From positions 3,357,001 to 3,421,000 of the forward strand of contig NZ_CP036533.1 of assembly GCF_024585265.1 (NCBI RefSeq): DNA of 64,000 bases, given 5' to 3'. The notes beneath the pieces are model-generated. The model was not told the DNA's origin, did no database searches, and was given only the letters and a program-made list of their open reading frames with translations. The stretch comes from Bradyrhizobium sp. WBAH42 (GTDB taxonomy: Bacteria; Pseudomonadota; Alphaproteobacteria; Rhizobiales; Xanthobacteraceae). This document shows, piece after piece, positions 26,313 through 32,567 of this stretch. Within the stretch, counting starts at the first letter, position 1, and each line of letters opens with the position of its first letter. The position numbers and the translations under genes are program-made.

Positions 26313-26588
26313 TCACGGCAAAAGCGTCACGAGCACATAGAGCACCACGGCAGCGCCGAGGCAGCGTCGCCAAGGGTTCACGCCGCGGAGGATCTCATCG
26401 GCGCCCCACATGATGAGTCCGCCTTTCACGACGACCGTCAAGCCGATGCTGGCCTTGCCGGCAGACGGCCATAGCCAAAGCAGAACGGCCGCAACGATCA
26501 CGATCCATAGAACGAGATTGGGCCACTGAGCGATGGTGATGGCGCCTGTTTCGCGGCTCCGGAAGAACCACTCAAGAATCCGCCTCAC
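26313..26588 (-). CDS. Small membrane protein of unknown function
   Basis: A 91-residue protein with three hydrophobic stretches (about residues 22-42, 47-60 and 74-90) and a charged N-terminus MRRILEWFFRSRE. I do not recognise a family. It lies 11 bp downstream of the pyridoxamine-phosphate-oxidase-fold gene on the same strand, so the two are probably co-transcribed. Confidence 0.6.
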   Translation of the reverse strand: MRRILEWFFRSRETGAITIAQWPNLVLWIVIVAAVLLWLWPSAGKASIGLTVVVKGGLIMWGADEILRGVNPWRRCLGAAVVLYVLVTLLP

Positions 26589-26599
26589 GATCCTGTCGA

Positions 26600-27031
26600 T
26601 CAGAGCTCGACCTCACCCTCTTCACGACCTTTCCAATAGGTCACGCGGTTGGCCTTGACCTTGATCAGGACGATGCCCGGCGTATCGACCCCGTCTTCGA
26701 ACCATCTGTCGAGATCGCTCGTCCAGTGCTGCTGGAAGGCCGCCTTGTCCCGGATCAGTTCGGCAGTCCCTTCGACGGCCACGTAGGTCCCCTTCGAGAA
26801 AAGGCCCGCTTCCGACGAAAATCCGAGCGCCACTTTCGGATTGCGTTGGATATCCGACACCGTCCGCGCCTGTTCGTAGGTGAAGTAGTACGAGGTGCCG
26901 TCATAGGCGACGTCGCCATTGTTGCTCATGGGACGGTTGGCGATCTCGCCGTTCTCGGTGTGGGTCGACAAAATGGCAATGTCGATGCCGGCCATGTCCT
27001 TGGCGATCTCGGCGAGCGATGTCTTGGGCAT
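26600..27031 (-). CDS. Pyridoxamine 5'-phosphate oxidase-fold (general stress protein 26-like) protein
   Basis: A 143-residue split-barrel flavin-binding protein. Recognisable stretches are ILSTHTENGEIANRPMSNNGDVAYDG near the start and AVEGTAELIRD in the middle. This group resembles general stress protein 26 and binds FMN or related cofactors; the reaction is unknown. The start at 27031 is supported by GGAG 8 nt upstream, and an upstream in-frame start lacks one. A small membrane-protein gene follows. The 27032-27386 region upstream shows no convincing gene. Confidence 0.8.
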   Translation of the reverse strand: MPKTSLAEIAKDMAGIDIAILSTHTENGEIANRPMSNNGDVAYDGTSYYFTYEQARTVSDIQRNPKVALGFSSEAGLFSKGTYVAVEGTAELIRDKAAFQQHWTSDLDRWFEDGVDTPGIVLIKVKANRVTYWKGREEGEVEL

Positions 27032-27386
27032 GAATTTTTCTCCAGTGAGCTGGAGCAACTGCGGAATTAGGCCCGTGTTCCCAGAAGGATGGAATGGGGT
27101 ACGTGCCTACATATCAGCTGGTGAATCGCGAGCCGGTCTCACGAACATGTGTCGGCGATACCGCTATTGGCCATCTTCGGACTCATGGTGGGCATTCTGC
27201 AATTCGCGCGAGCGGTGTCCGACCGCGCCAGGGCACGGCAAATCCTGGAGGACGGCGTCCAATCCGCGCTGCAGTTGGCGCGAGCCCTGCCATCCTGATG
27301 CCCGATGACCTGGGGACGGATCCTCGTCGTGCCTCGGGCCTGAGCATCGCCTCTGGCCATGCGGTGGCGCCTCTAATCCCTTCTCG

Positions 27387-27400
27387 TTGAGGCAGATCAA
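27387..27400 (+). promoter_or_regulatory. FixK2/FNR-type box upstream of the Ca2+/H+ antiporter
   Basis: TTGAGGCAGATCAA is a perfect TTGA-N6-TCAA palindrome. Its centre is ~68 bp before the antiporter ATG. A start site at -40.5 spacing would fall near 27434 and leave a ~27-nt leader, the geometry of a class II FixK2-activated promoter. Confidence 0.75.
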
Positions 27401-27460
27401 GACTCGTGCGGCGAACGCGCCGGACTCTCCTATCAGCGCATCGATGGAAGGGCGGCCCAC

Positions 27461-28564
27461 ATGCAGACCCTGCTCAGGGAAATCCGGAATACCCCTTTGC
27501 TCTGGATGCTGGCCTTCGTGCCCATCGTGCTGGTGGCCGAGGCGGTGGCGCCGCATTCTCACACGCTGCTGTTCGTGCTGTCGGTGCTGGCCATCGTGCC
27601 GCTGGCGGCGCTGCTCAGCCACGCCACCGAGGCGGTCGCCGCGAAGACAGGCGATGCCGTGGGCGGATTGCTCAATGCAACCCTCGGCAATTTGACCGAG
27701 CTGATCATCGCCATCGCGGCGCTGCGCGCAGGCCAGTACATGCTGGTGAAGGCCTCGATCGCGGGTGCGATCGTTACCAACGCGGTGTTCATGCTGGGCG
27801 CCTGCCTGCTGCTCGGCGGCCTGCGCTATCACGTGCAGGAGTATAACCGCGCCGGCGCGCGGCTTTCGTCCGGCCTGTTGCTGATGGCGACCGTTGCCCT
27901 GCTTGCGCCGTCGGCGGTTGCCGAACTCGACCACCTGCCGCAGGGCGGGGGCATCCTCAACAAGCTCAGCCTCGGCATTTCGATCCTGCTCATCCTCGCT
28001 TACGGGCTCGGCCTGTTGTTCTCGCTTCGAACCCACAAGGAATTGTTCGCCAGCGCCGATCATGGCGAGGACGACAAGGAGGCGCACTGGCCGATCGGAA
28101 CAGCCGTCGGCACGCTGCTGGTTGTCACCGTGCTGGTGGCGCTGGTCAGCGAGATCTTCGTGGAATCGGTGCAGAAGGCGGCGGAAACCTTCGGAATGAG
28201 CCCAGCCTTCGTCGGCTTCATCGTCGTCTCGCTGGTCGGCGCCGCCGCCGAATTTGCGGTGGCCTTCGCCGCGGCGCGCAAGAACCGGCTGGACATGGCC
28301 GTCAGCATCGCGCTCGGCAGCGCTTCCCAGATCGCGCTGTTCGTCGCACCCGCGCTGGTGCTGCTCAGCTATGTGGTGGGGCCGAAGCCGATGGACCTGC
28401 AGTTCTGGCCGGGGGCCGTCACCATGGTGATGATCGCGACGGTGACGTCGGCCTTCATCACGGCCAGCGGGCGCTCGGCCTGGTTCGTCGGCGCCCTGAT
28501 GATCTTCATCTATGCGGTGTTCGCGCTGACGCTGTACGTGGTCCCGCCGGCGGGCCAGGGATGA
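27461..28564 (+). CDS. Ca2+/H+ antiporter (Cax/ChaA family)
   Basis: A 367-residue membrane protein with about 11 helices and the duplicated CaCA motifs. The first is HATEA...GNLTELIIAI near residues 54-87, and the second is GAAAEFAVAF near 265. The acidic residues in both form the cation site. It exchanges cytoplasmic Ca2+ (or Na+/K+) for protons across the inner membrane. A hydrophilic, His/Asp-containing loop near residue 200 may be regulatory. A perfect FixK2-type box upstream suggests induction under low oxygen. Confidence 0.87.
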   Translation: MQTLLREIRNTPLLWMLAFVPIVLVAEAVAPHSHTLLFVLSVLAIVPLAALLSHATEAVAAKTGDAVGGLLNATLGNLTELIIAIAALRAGQYMLVKASIAGAIVTNAVFMLGACLLLGGLRYHVQEYNRAGARLSSGLLLMATVALLAPSAVAELDHLPQGGGILNKLSLGISILLILAYGLGLLFSLRTHKELFASADHGEDDKEAHWPIGTAVGTLLVVTVLVALVSEIFVESVQKAAETFGMSPAFVGFIVVSLVGAAAEFAVAFAAARKNRLDMAVSIALGSASQIALFVAPALVLLSYVVGPKPMDLQFWPGAVTMVMIATVTSAFITASGRSAWFVGALMIFIYAVFALTLYVVPPAGQG

Positions 28565-28748
28565 AGGTGGCTTTCGCGTCGCCGGTTGAATTGGTTGGCC
28601 GGAGAATGGCGGCTGTCGGCGAGCCATTCTCCGAAGAAGCGAAAGCGCTTCTCAATCCTCGCGCGATCGCGCCGCCGCCGACGGCGCCGGCCAAGCCATA
28701 ACCGAGGCCGCGATAGCCATAGCCGCGATAGCCCCACTGCGCGGCCAT
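28506..28748 (-). pseudogene. Possible remnant of a Gly/Tyr-rich small protein gene
   Basis: The first ~35 codons read MAAQWGYRGYGYRG then GLAGAVGGGAIARGL, a Gly/Tyr-rich pattern seen in small secreted rhizobial proteins. After that the frame turns unstructured and runs into the end of the antiporter gene on the other strand. It lacks a signal peptide, so it looks like the internal or C-terminal scrap of a once longer gene. It may also be a chance reading. Confidence 0.22.
28600..28633. terminator. 11-bp perfect inverted repeat after the antiporter gene
   Basis: CGGAGAATGGC and GCCATTCTCCG are perfect reverse complements separated by 12 nt, 36 bp after the antiporter stop. There is no T tract on either side, so it may be a structured 3' end rather than a classical terminator. 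Confidence 0.45.
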
Positions 28749-28783
28749 CCGGCCTATTCCGGTGTGGCGCTGCCGTGACGGGC

Positions 28784-28797
28784 TTGATCTGGATCAA
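28784..28797. promoter_or_regulatory. FixK2/FNR-type box between the antiporter and an orphan binding protein
   Basis: TTGATCTGGATCAA is a perfect TTGA-N6-TCAA palindrome. It lies 189 bp before the plus-strand binding-protein start, which would leave a ~155-nt leader, and 36 bp from the start of the possible minus-strand remnant. Which gene it serves is unclear. The rest of the 28565-28986 gap has only the inverted repeat and the possible gene remnant noted separately. Confidence 0.65.
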
Positions 28798-28986
28798 GCA
28801 TTTGAGGCGTGGCGAGGCACGCGTCCGCCTGACAGGGGCAAGTGGGATTCAGAGGCGAAGCGCCGCTTCTTCGGCACGGCAATCGTGTTGGGCACCGGGC
28901 CCGAAGCGGGCTTTCCCCGGCCCGATTGCACTTCCATGGCGTCGCCCTTTGTCTGTACGATGTTTCGTGCTTTGGCCGAGGGCCCC

Positions 28987-29988
28987 ATGAAACGGCGCCA
29001 GTTCATCACTGTCATCGGGGGTGTGGCTGCCACGTGGCCGTTCGCAGCTCATGCTCAGCAATTGACCAGGCTTCGCCAGATTGGCGTCCTTTCGCTCGGC
29101 CGTGGCGACAAATCCGACGCAAGTCTGAAGACGCTCGATGCGTTTGTCCCGGCCTTGCGTGAGCTCGGCTATGCCGAAGGAAAGGATGTCGCATTTCACC
29201 GCAGATTCGCCGACGGCGATGCCGACAAGCTCAGCGAGCTCGCACAGGAATTCGTGGCGCAACGGGTCGACGCAATCGTTGCGTTGGCTACCCCGGCTGT
29301 CCGCGCCGCCAGGAAAGCGACTTCCACCGTTCCCATTGTCGGCATCGGCATGGCCGATCCCGTCGAGGACGAACTCGCTTCCAGCCTGGCGCGGCCGGGC
29401 GGCAATGTTACCGGGACGACATTTCTTGGCCCGGAGCTGTTGTCCAAACGGCTTCAATTGCTCAAGGTGATCGTTCCAGGTCTTTCGCGCGTCGTCGTGC
29501 TGTGGCACCCCCGGGCATACGGTGAGCGCACGATGAAGGGGATGCTGAACGAAATCGAGAGTGCCGCTCAATCTCTCGGAGCCAAGCTTCAGCTTGTGTC
29601 GGCGGACGGTCCTGCCGATCTCGAAGGCGCGTTCGCGGACTTGGCCAAGGCGCGCGCCGATGGCCTCGTCCTGTTTCCCAGCCCGATGCTGTACAGCCAG
29701 TACGCGCGGATTGTGCCATTTGCCGAGAAGAACCGCCTGCCGGCGATCTACGCCGCCAGAGAGGCAGTGGACCTGGGGGGCCTGGTTTCCTACGGCGTCA
29801 ACCTGCCTGACTTGTCGCGTGCCACCGCCAGCTACCTGGCCAGAATTCTCAAAGGCGCAAAGCCGGCCGAATTGCCGATACAGCAGCCGACCAAGTTCGA
29901 GCTGGTCATAAATCTTGCAACGGCCAGGACGCTTGGCTTGTCGATTGGTCGAGACTTTCTCCTGGTCGCCGACGAGGTGATCGAATGA
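28987..29988 (+). CDS. Orphan ABC transporter substrate-binding protein (ABC_sub_bind type)
   Basis: A 333-residue secreted protein whose N-terminus (MKRRQFITVIGG...AHAQ) is a Tat-like signal. The mature part matches the family of stand-alone binding proteins abundant in Bradyrhizobium: IGVLSLGRGD, then REL-GYAEGKDVAF, LARPGGNVTGTTFLGPEL near residue 140 and TKFELVINLATARTLG at the end. The ligand is unknown; relatives are linked to tryptophan or aromatic compounds. No permease or ATPase is adjacent. A FixK2-type box lies upstream. Confidence 0.85.
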   Translation: MKRRQFITVIGGVAATWPFAAHAQQLTRLRQIGVLSLGRGDKSDASLKTLDAFVPALRELGYAEGKDVAFHRRFADGDADKLSELAQEFVAQRVDAIVALATPAVRAARKATSTVPIVGIGMADPVEDELASSLARPGGNVTGTTFLGPELLSKRLQLLKVIVPGLSRVVVLWHPRAYGERTMKGMLNEIESAAQSLGAKLQLVSADGPADLEGAFADLAKARADGLVLFPSPMLYSQYARIVPFAEKNRLPAIYAAREAVDLGGLVSYGVNLPDLSRATASYLARILKGAKPAELPIQQPTKFELVINLATARTLGLSIGRDFLLVADEVIE

Positions 29989-30076
29989 GCAGCCCACCAG
30001 CCTTCCTGCACCGAAGCGGGTTCGCGTGCGAGCGCGGCTTCGATGTCGCGCCGGTGGGGTGCACCGTGCCGTCGTG

Positions 30077-31120
30077 TCAGACGGCGCGCTGGCTTCGTCG
30101 CGAGGAGAGATCCGGGCAAAGCACGAGCTTGCCTTCGAGACCGCCAGCCTCGAGGCGACGGTGAGCATCGGCGACCTCCTCGAAGGAGATCCGCTCGGCG
30201 ATGCGCGGCCGAATGGCACCACTTGCCAGCAGCCCGAACAGTTGCTCCAGGTCCTCCTTGAACCAGCTGGGATGTCGCGCCCGCATGGCATTGACCGAGT
30301 AGAAGCGGGCTCGCTTGCCACCGGGCAACAATCTCCACAGGTACAGTCGCGCGATCTCCATCATGACAGGGAGCATCCGACGCTGTGCCTGCACGCTCGC
30401 CGAAAAGCCGATGGCACAGAGCAGGCCGCCGGGCTTGAGCGCCGCGTATGAGCGGCGATAGCCGTCTTCGCCGACGCCGTCGACGATGACATCGAATCCA
30501 CCCGGCAGAATCCGCGTGAAGTCCTCATGCTGGTAGTCGATCGGCGCTGCCCCCAGGTTTCGGACGAGCGCCATGTGCTCGCCGCGTACGGTGCCCCACA
30601 GCTCGAGGCCGGCCAGTCTCCCAAGCACGAGCAGAGCCTGGCCGACCGCGCCGGCGGCCCCATGAACGAGCACACGTTGGCCTCGCCGCACCTTGGCCGC
30701 GCGGTGCAGAAGCTGGTAGGCGGTGGTCCAGCTCAAGATCAGAGCGGCCGCTTCAGCGGCGTCCACGCCCAAGGGCACGCGGGTCAGGTCGTTGGCCCGA
30801 AGCGTGCGATACTCGGCGTTTGATCCTACCACCGTCATGTCGGCCACGCGGTCGCCGATCTGAAAGTCGCGCACGCTTTCGCCGAGCTGATCGATTGCTC
30901 CCACGACGTCGTAGCCCATCACGAACGGCGGCCGGAGGCGCATCGTTTGCGGGTATAGGTGGCGCCTGATCAGCACCTCGGTGTAGTTGAGGCTCGATGC
31001 GAGCACGCGAACGCGCACCTCGCCCCGGCCAGCGTTCGGCAGGGGACCGTCGACAACCTCCAGCGTCTCGGGATCACCGAAGCTGCCGACCTGAACAACT
31101 CGATTGCGCTGCTCCATCAT
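30077..31120 (-). CDS. Zinc-independent MDR alcohol dehydrogenase / quinone oxidoreductase
   Basis: A 347-residue medium-chain dehydrogenase/reductase. The N-terminal GroES-like domain contains LASSLNYTEVLIRRHLYP. The nucleotide-binding motif VLVHGAAGAVGQALLVLGRL lies near residue 150. The structural and catalytic zinc cysteines are absent, as in NADPH:quinone reductases. It probably reduces quinones or enals with NADPH. ATG 31120 has GGAG 6-7 nt upstream. A FixK2-type box lies in the divergent promoter region shared with the next gene. Confidence 0.82.
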   Translation of the reverse strand: MMEQRNRVVQVGSFGDPETLEVVDGPLPNAGRGEVRVRVLASSLNYTEVLIRRHLYPQTMRLRPPFVMGYDVVGAIDQLGESVRDFQIGDRVADMTVVGSNAEYRTLRANDLTRVPLGVDAAEAAALILSWTTAYQLLHRAAKVRRGQRVLVHGAAGAVGQALLVLGRLAGLELWGTVRGEHMALVRNLGAAPIDYQHEDFTRILPGGFDVIVDGVGEDGYRRSYAALKPGGLLCAIGFSASVQAQRRMLPVMMEIARLYLWRLLPGGKRARFYSVNAMRARHPSWFKEDLEQLFGLLASGAIRPRIAERISFEEVADAHRRLEAGGLEGKLVLCPDLSSRRSQRAV

Positions 31121-31188
31121 GGCAATCTCCATGCAATGCCGCAATTCAGCGCAAGGGAGGCAGACTGCAGTCGGGCTTGAACAGTGGA

Positions 31189-31202
31189 TTGATCCAGATC
31201 AA
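31189..31202. promoter_or_regulatory. FixK2/FNR-type box in a divergent promoter
   Basis: TTGATCCAGATCAA is a perfect TTGA-N6-TCAA palindrome. It is centred ~75 bp from the quinone oxidoreductase ATG (minus strand) and ~95 bp from the small plus-strand gene. Both distances allow an activator at -40.5 with leaders of about 35 and 55 nt, so it could drive both genes. Confidence 0.72.
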
Positions 31203-31289
31203 GCTTGAGCGTGCACCGCTTGGAATTCTCCTCGGGCCAAATGACCAAACCAGGTTGTCTGGCGCCATCATTCATCATTGGAGGGGAAT

Positions 31290-31601
31290 ATGCCTGCAGT
31301 CATTATGCAGTTCGTTTCGCATCCAAGGCCCGGTAGCGATCTTGCGACGGTCCTACAGCTGGCAAAAGAGGGCGCGACACTCTGGAGGAAACACGGGGCC
31401 GATGTCAGCTATTGGTCGGTGATCGGTGGCGAGATCGGGAACTACGCCTTCGTGGCCCGCTTTGATAGCGTCGAAGCCTATGGTCGCACCTTGGCGTCAC
31501 TGGGCGCCGATCCGGCTTTCGTTGAATTTCAAGCCAAGCGGCTGAAGGCAGGGCAATCGGATTGGGTGCGCTCCAACATTGCCGTCCAGGTTGATCTTTG
31601 A
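31290..31601 (+). CDS. Small protein of unknown function, NIPSNAP/dimeric-barrel-like
   Basis: A 103-residue soluble protein. The pattern of an N-terminal beta strand (VIMQFVSHP), a helix (VLQLAKEGATLWRKHGADV), a strand with NYAFVARFDSVEAYGRTLASL and a final helix is that of a ferredoxin-like dimeric alpha-beta barrel. The function is unknown. The ATG follows GAGGGG. A perfect hairpin terminator lies 24 bp after the stop, and a FixK2-type box lies upstream. Confidence 0.65.
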   Translation: MPAVIMQFVSHPRPGSDLATVLQLAKEGATLWRKHGADVSYWSVIGGEIGNYAFVARFDSVEAYGRTLASLGADPAFVEFQAKRLKAGQSDWVRSNIAVQVDL

Positions 31602-31625
31602 AGGAGCGCCTTCGCTCGCGCCTAC

Positions 31626-31647
31626 GAGACCGCCTTCGGGCGGTCTC
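31626..31647 (+). terminator. Strong UUCG hairpin terminator
   Basis: GAGACCGCC and GGCGGTCTC form a perfect 9-bp stem closed by a TTCG tetraloop, followed by TTGCTG. It ends the transcript of the small dimeric-barrel gene. Confidence 0.75.
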
Positions 31648-31839
31648 TTGCTGCACGACCGATGTCACCTGCTGGCCCGGCACCGAAGTCGGACCCCTTG
31701 TTGAAGTTCGGTCAGCGCGTTGGATAGGTAGAGTCGTTGCGAAGCCGATCAGGCTTGGCGGCGAACGTTGTCGATGGGTTCGCTTCGCTCTCGCCGGCCT
31801 GATCGCCGCCGCCCGCGGGCTTGGGCTGTCGAGGCGCCC

Positions 31840-32022
31840 CTACTGCCAAGATCGGCGTCGCCTCGCCGAGGTAGCTGTGACCTTTGAACGTCTGCGGATT
31901 CGTCTTTCCTGAGCTTTTTCCAGGCGGATACGAAGGTTCTGAAGCTCTGCCAGTTGAGAGCTGAGAGACGAAACACGTTGACGCAGAATCGCAATACGGT
32001 CGCACTGACCATGAGTACTCAT
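31840..32022 (-). CDS. Possible 60-residue coiled-coil protein
   Basis: The ORF begins MSTHGQCDRIAILRQRVSSL and continues with a Leu/Glu/Arg heptad-like helix (AELQNLRIRLEKAQERRIRR), ending in a very basic tail. A real small DNA- or RNA-binding or adaptor protein is possible. The ribosome site is weak (GGGG), and no family is recognised. It lies in a ~970-bp stretch (31602-32567) otherwise holding only a terminator, two operator-like dyads, a 26-codon ORF and an AT-rich segment. Confidence 0.3.
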   Translation of the reverse strand: MSTHGQCDRIAILRQRVSSLSSQLAELQNLRIRLEKAQERRIRRRSKVTATSARRRRSWQ

Positions 32023-32098
32023 GACGCGCCCCAAACTGTGACCTTTAAGAAATGACCGACTTGGGCGACAAAACAGACAAAACAGAATGGCTCAAACC

Positions 32099-32117
32099 TA
32101 TAGTCTTAATGACTATA
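32099..32117. promoter_or_regulatory. Operator-like perfect dyad TATAGTC-N5-GACTATA
   Basis: Two perfect 7-bp arms flank TTAAT in an AT-rich patch of otherwise GC-rich DNA. The symmetry and size suggest a dimeric repressor site. I cannot name the regulator or the target gene. Confidence 0.4.
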
Positions 32118-32127
32118 ACACAGGTTC

Positions 32128-32144
32128 ATTCACAAGGTGTGAAT
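32128..32144. promoter_or_regulatory. Second dyad ATTCACA-N3-TGTGAAT
   Basis: Perfect 7-bp arms around AGG start 11 bp after the TATAGTC dyad. It resembles a CRP-like or GntR-like operator in size. Two adjacent dyads suggest a control region, but no clear promoter can be placed. Confidence 0.35.
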
Positions 32145-32274
32145 TGGGTCGACAACGCGCGGGAGGAGACGTGGCCGACGCGGTCGGACAAGCCAAAGGT
32201 CAAACCGCCGTTGGAGCGGTGATTTCGGGGGACCGTCCCAAGTCGATTCCGAACTCGTTTGCGGTAAACCGCTG

Positions 32275-32355
32275 CTAGAGCACAAGCCCAAGCGCCAACC
32301 AGGTAGCAACAGACAAACAGACGCCAATTCCCAAATACGGCAATGCAATGCGCAT
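32275..32355 (-). CDS. Candidate 26-residue single-helix membrane protein
   Basis: The reading MRIALPYLGIGVCLS, then VATWLALGLVL, is one uninterrupted hydrophobic helix with a single N-terminal Arg, long enough to span the membrane. GAGGAG lies exactly 5 nt before the ATG, an unusually good ribosome site for such a short ORF. Similar tiny proteins serve as subunits of membrane complexes. Nothing nearby names a partner. Confidence 0.5.
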   Translation of the reverse strand: MRIALPYLGIGVCLSVATWLALGLVL

Positions 32356-32459
32356 GGTCACTCCTCGATGCCGAGACGCGACGAGAACATGGTCAGATAC
32401 GCAGATTCGGGGCGCCAGCCCTATATTCCATGCGATGTATTGAGCCGTGTAGCGGCATC

Positions 32460-32535
32460 GGCGAGCATATTTAATTTGACTCTTGAATATCGTGGAAATT
32501 ATATGTATTTCAGTTAATTATTATATTTAATTTGG
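32460..32535. promoter_or_regulatory. AT-rich leader upstream of the coiled-coil envelope gene
   Basis: About 75 bp are dominated by A/T (runs such as TATTTAATTTGA and AATTATTATATTTAATTT) in a genome of roughly two-thirds GC. It ends ~30 bp before the coiled-coil gene. It probably contains that gene's promoter and may be a binding site for a nucleoid protein that silences AT-rich DNA. Confidence 0.45.
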
Positions 32536-32567
32536 ACGTCCCCCGCGCCGCAAGAGAGGCGTAATGC

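Noticed and set aside
27094..27390. 98-codon plus-strand ORF upstream of the antiporter
   Set aside because: It has no ribosome site, a random-looking composition, and ends inside the FixK2 box; more likely promoter DNA.
32087..32278. 63-codon plus-strand ORF over the two dyads
   Set aside because: The dyads explain the sequence better; there is no ribosome site, and the composition is not protein-like.
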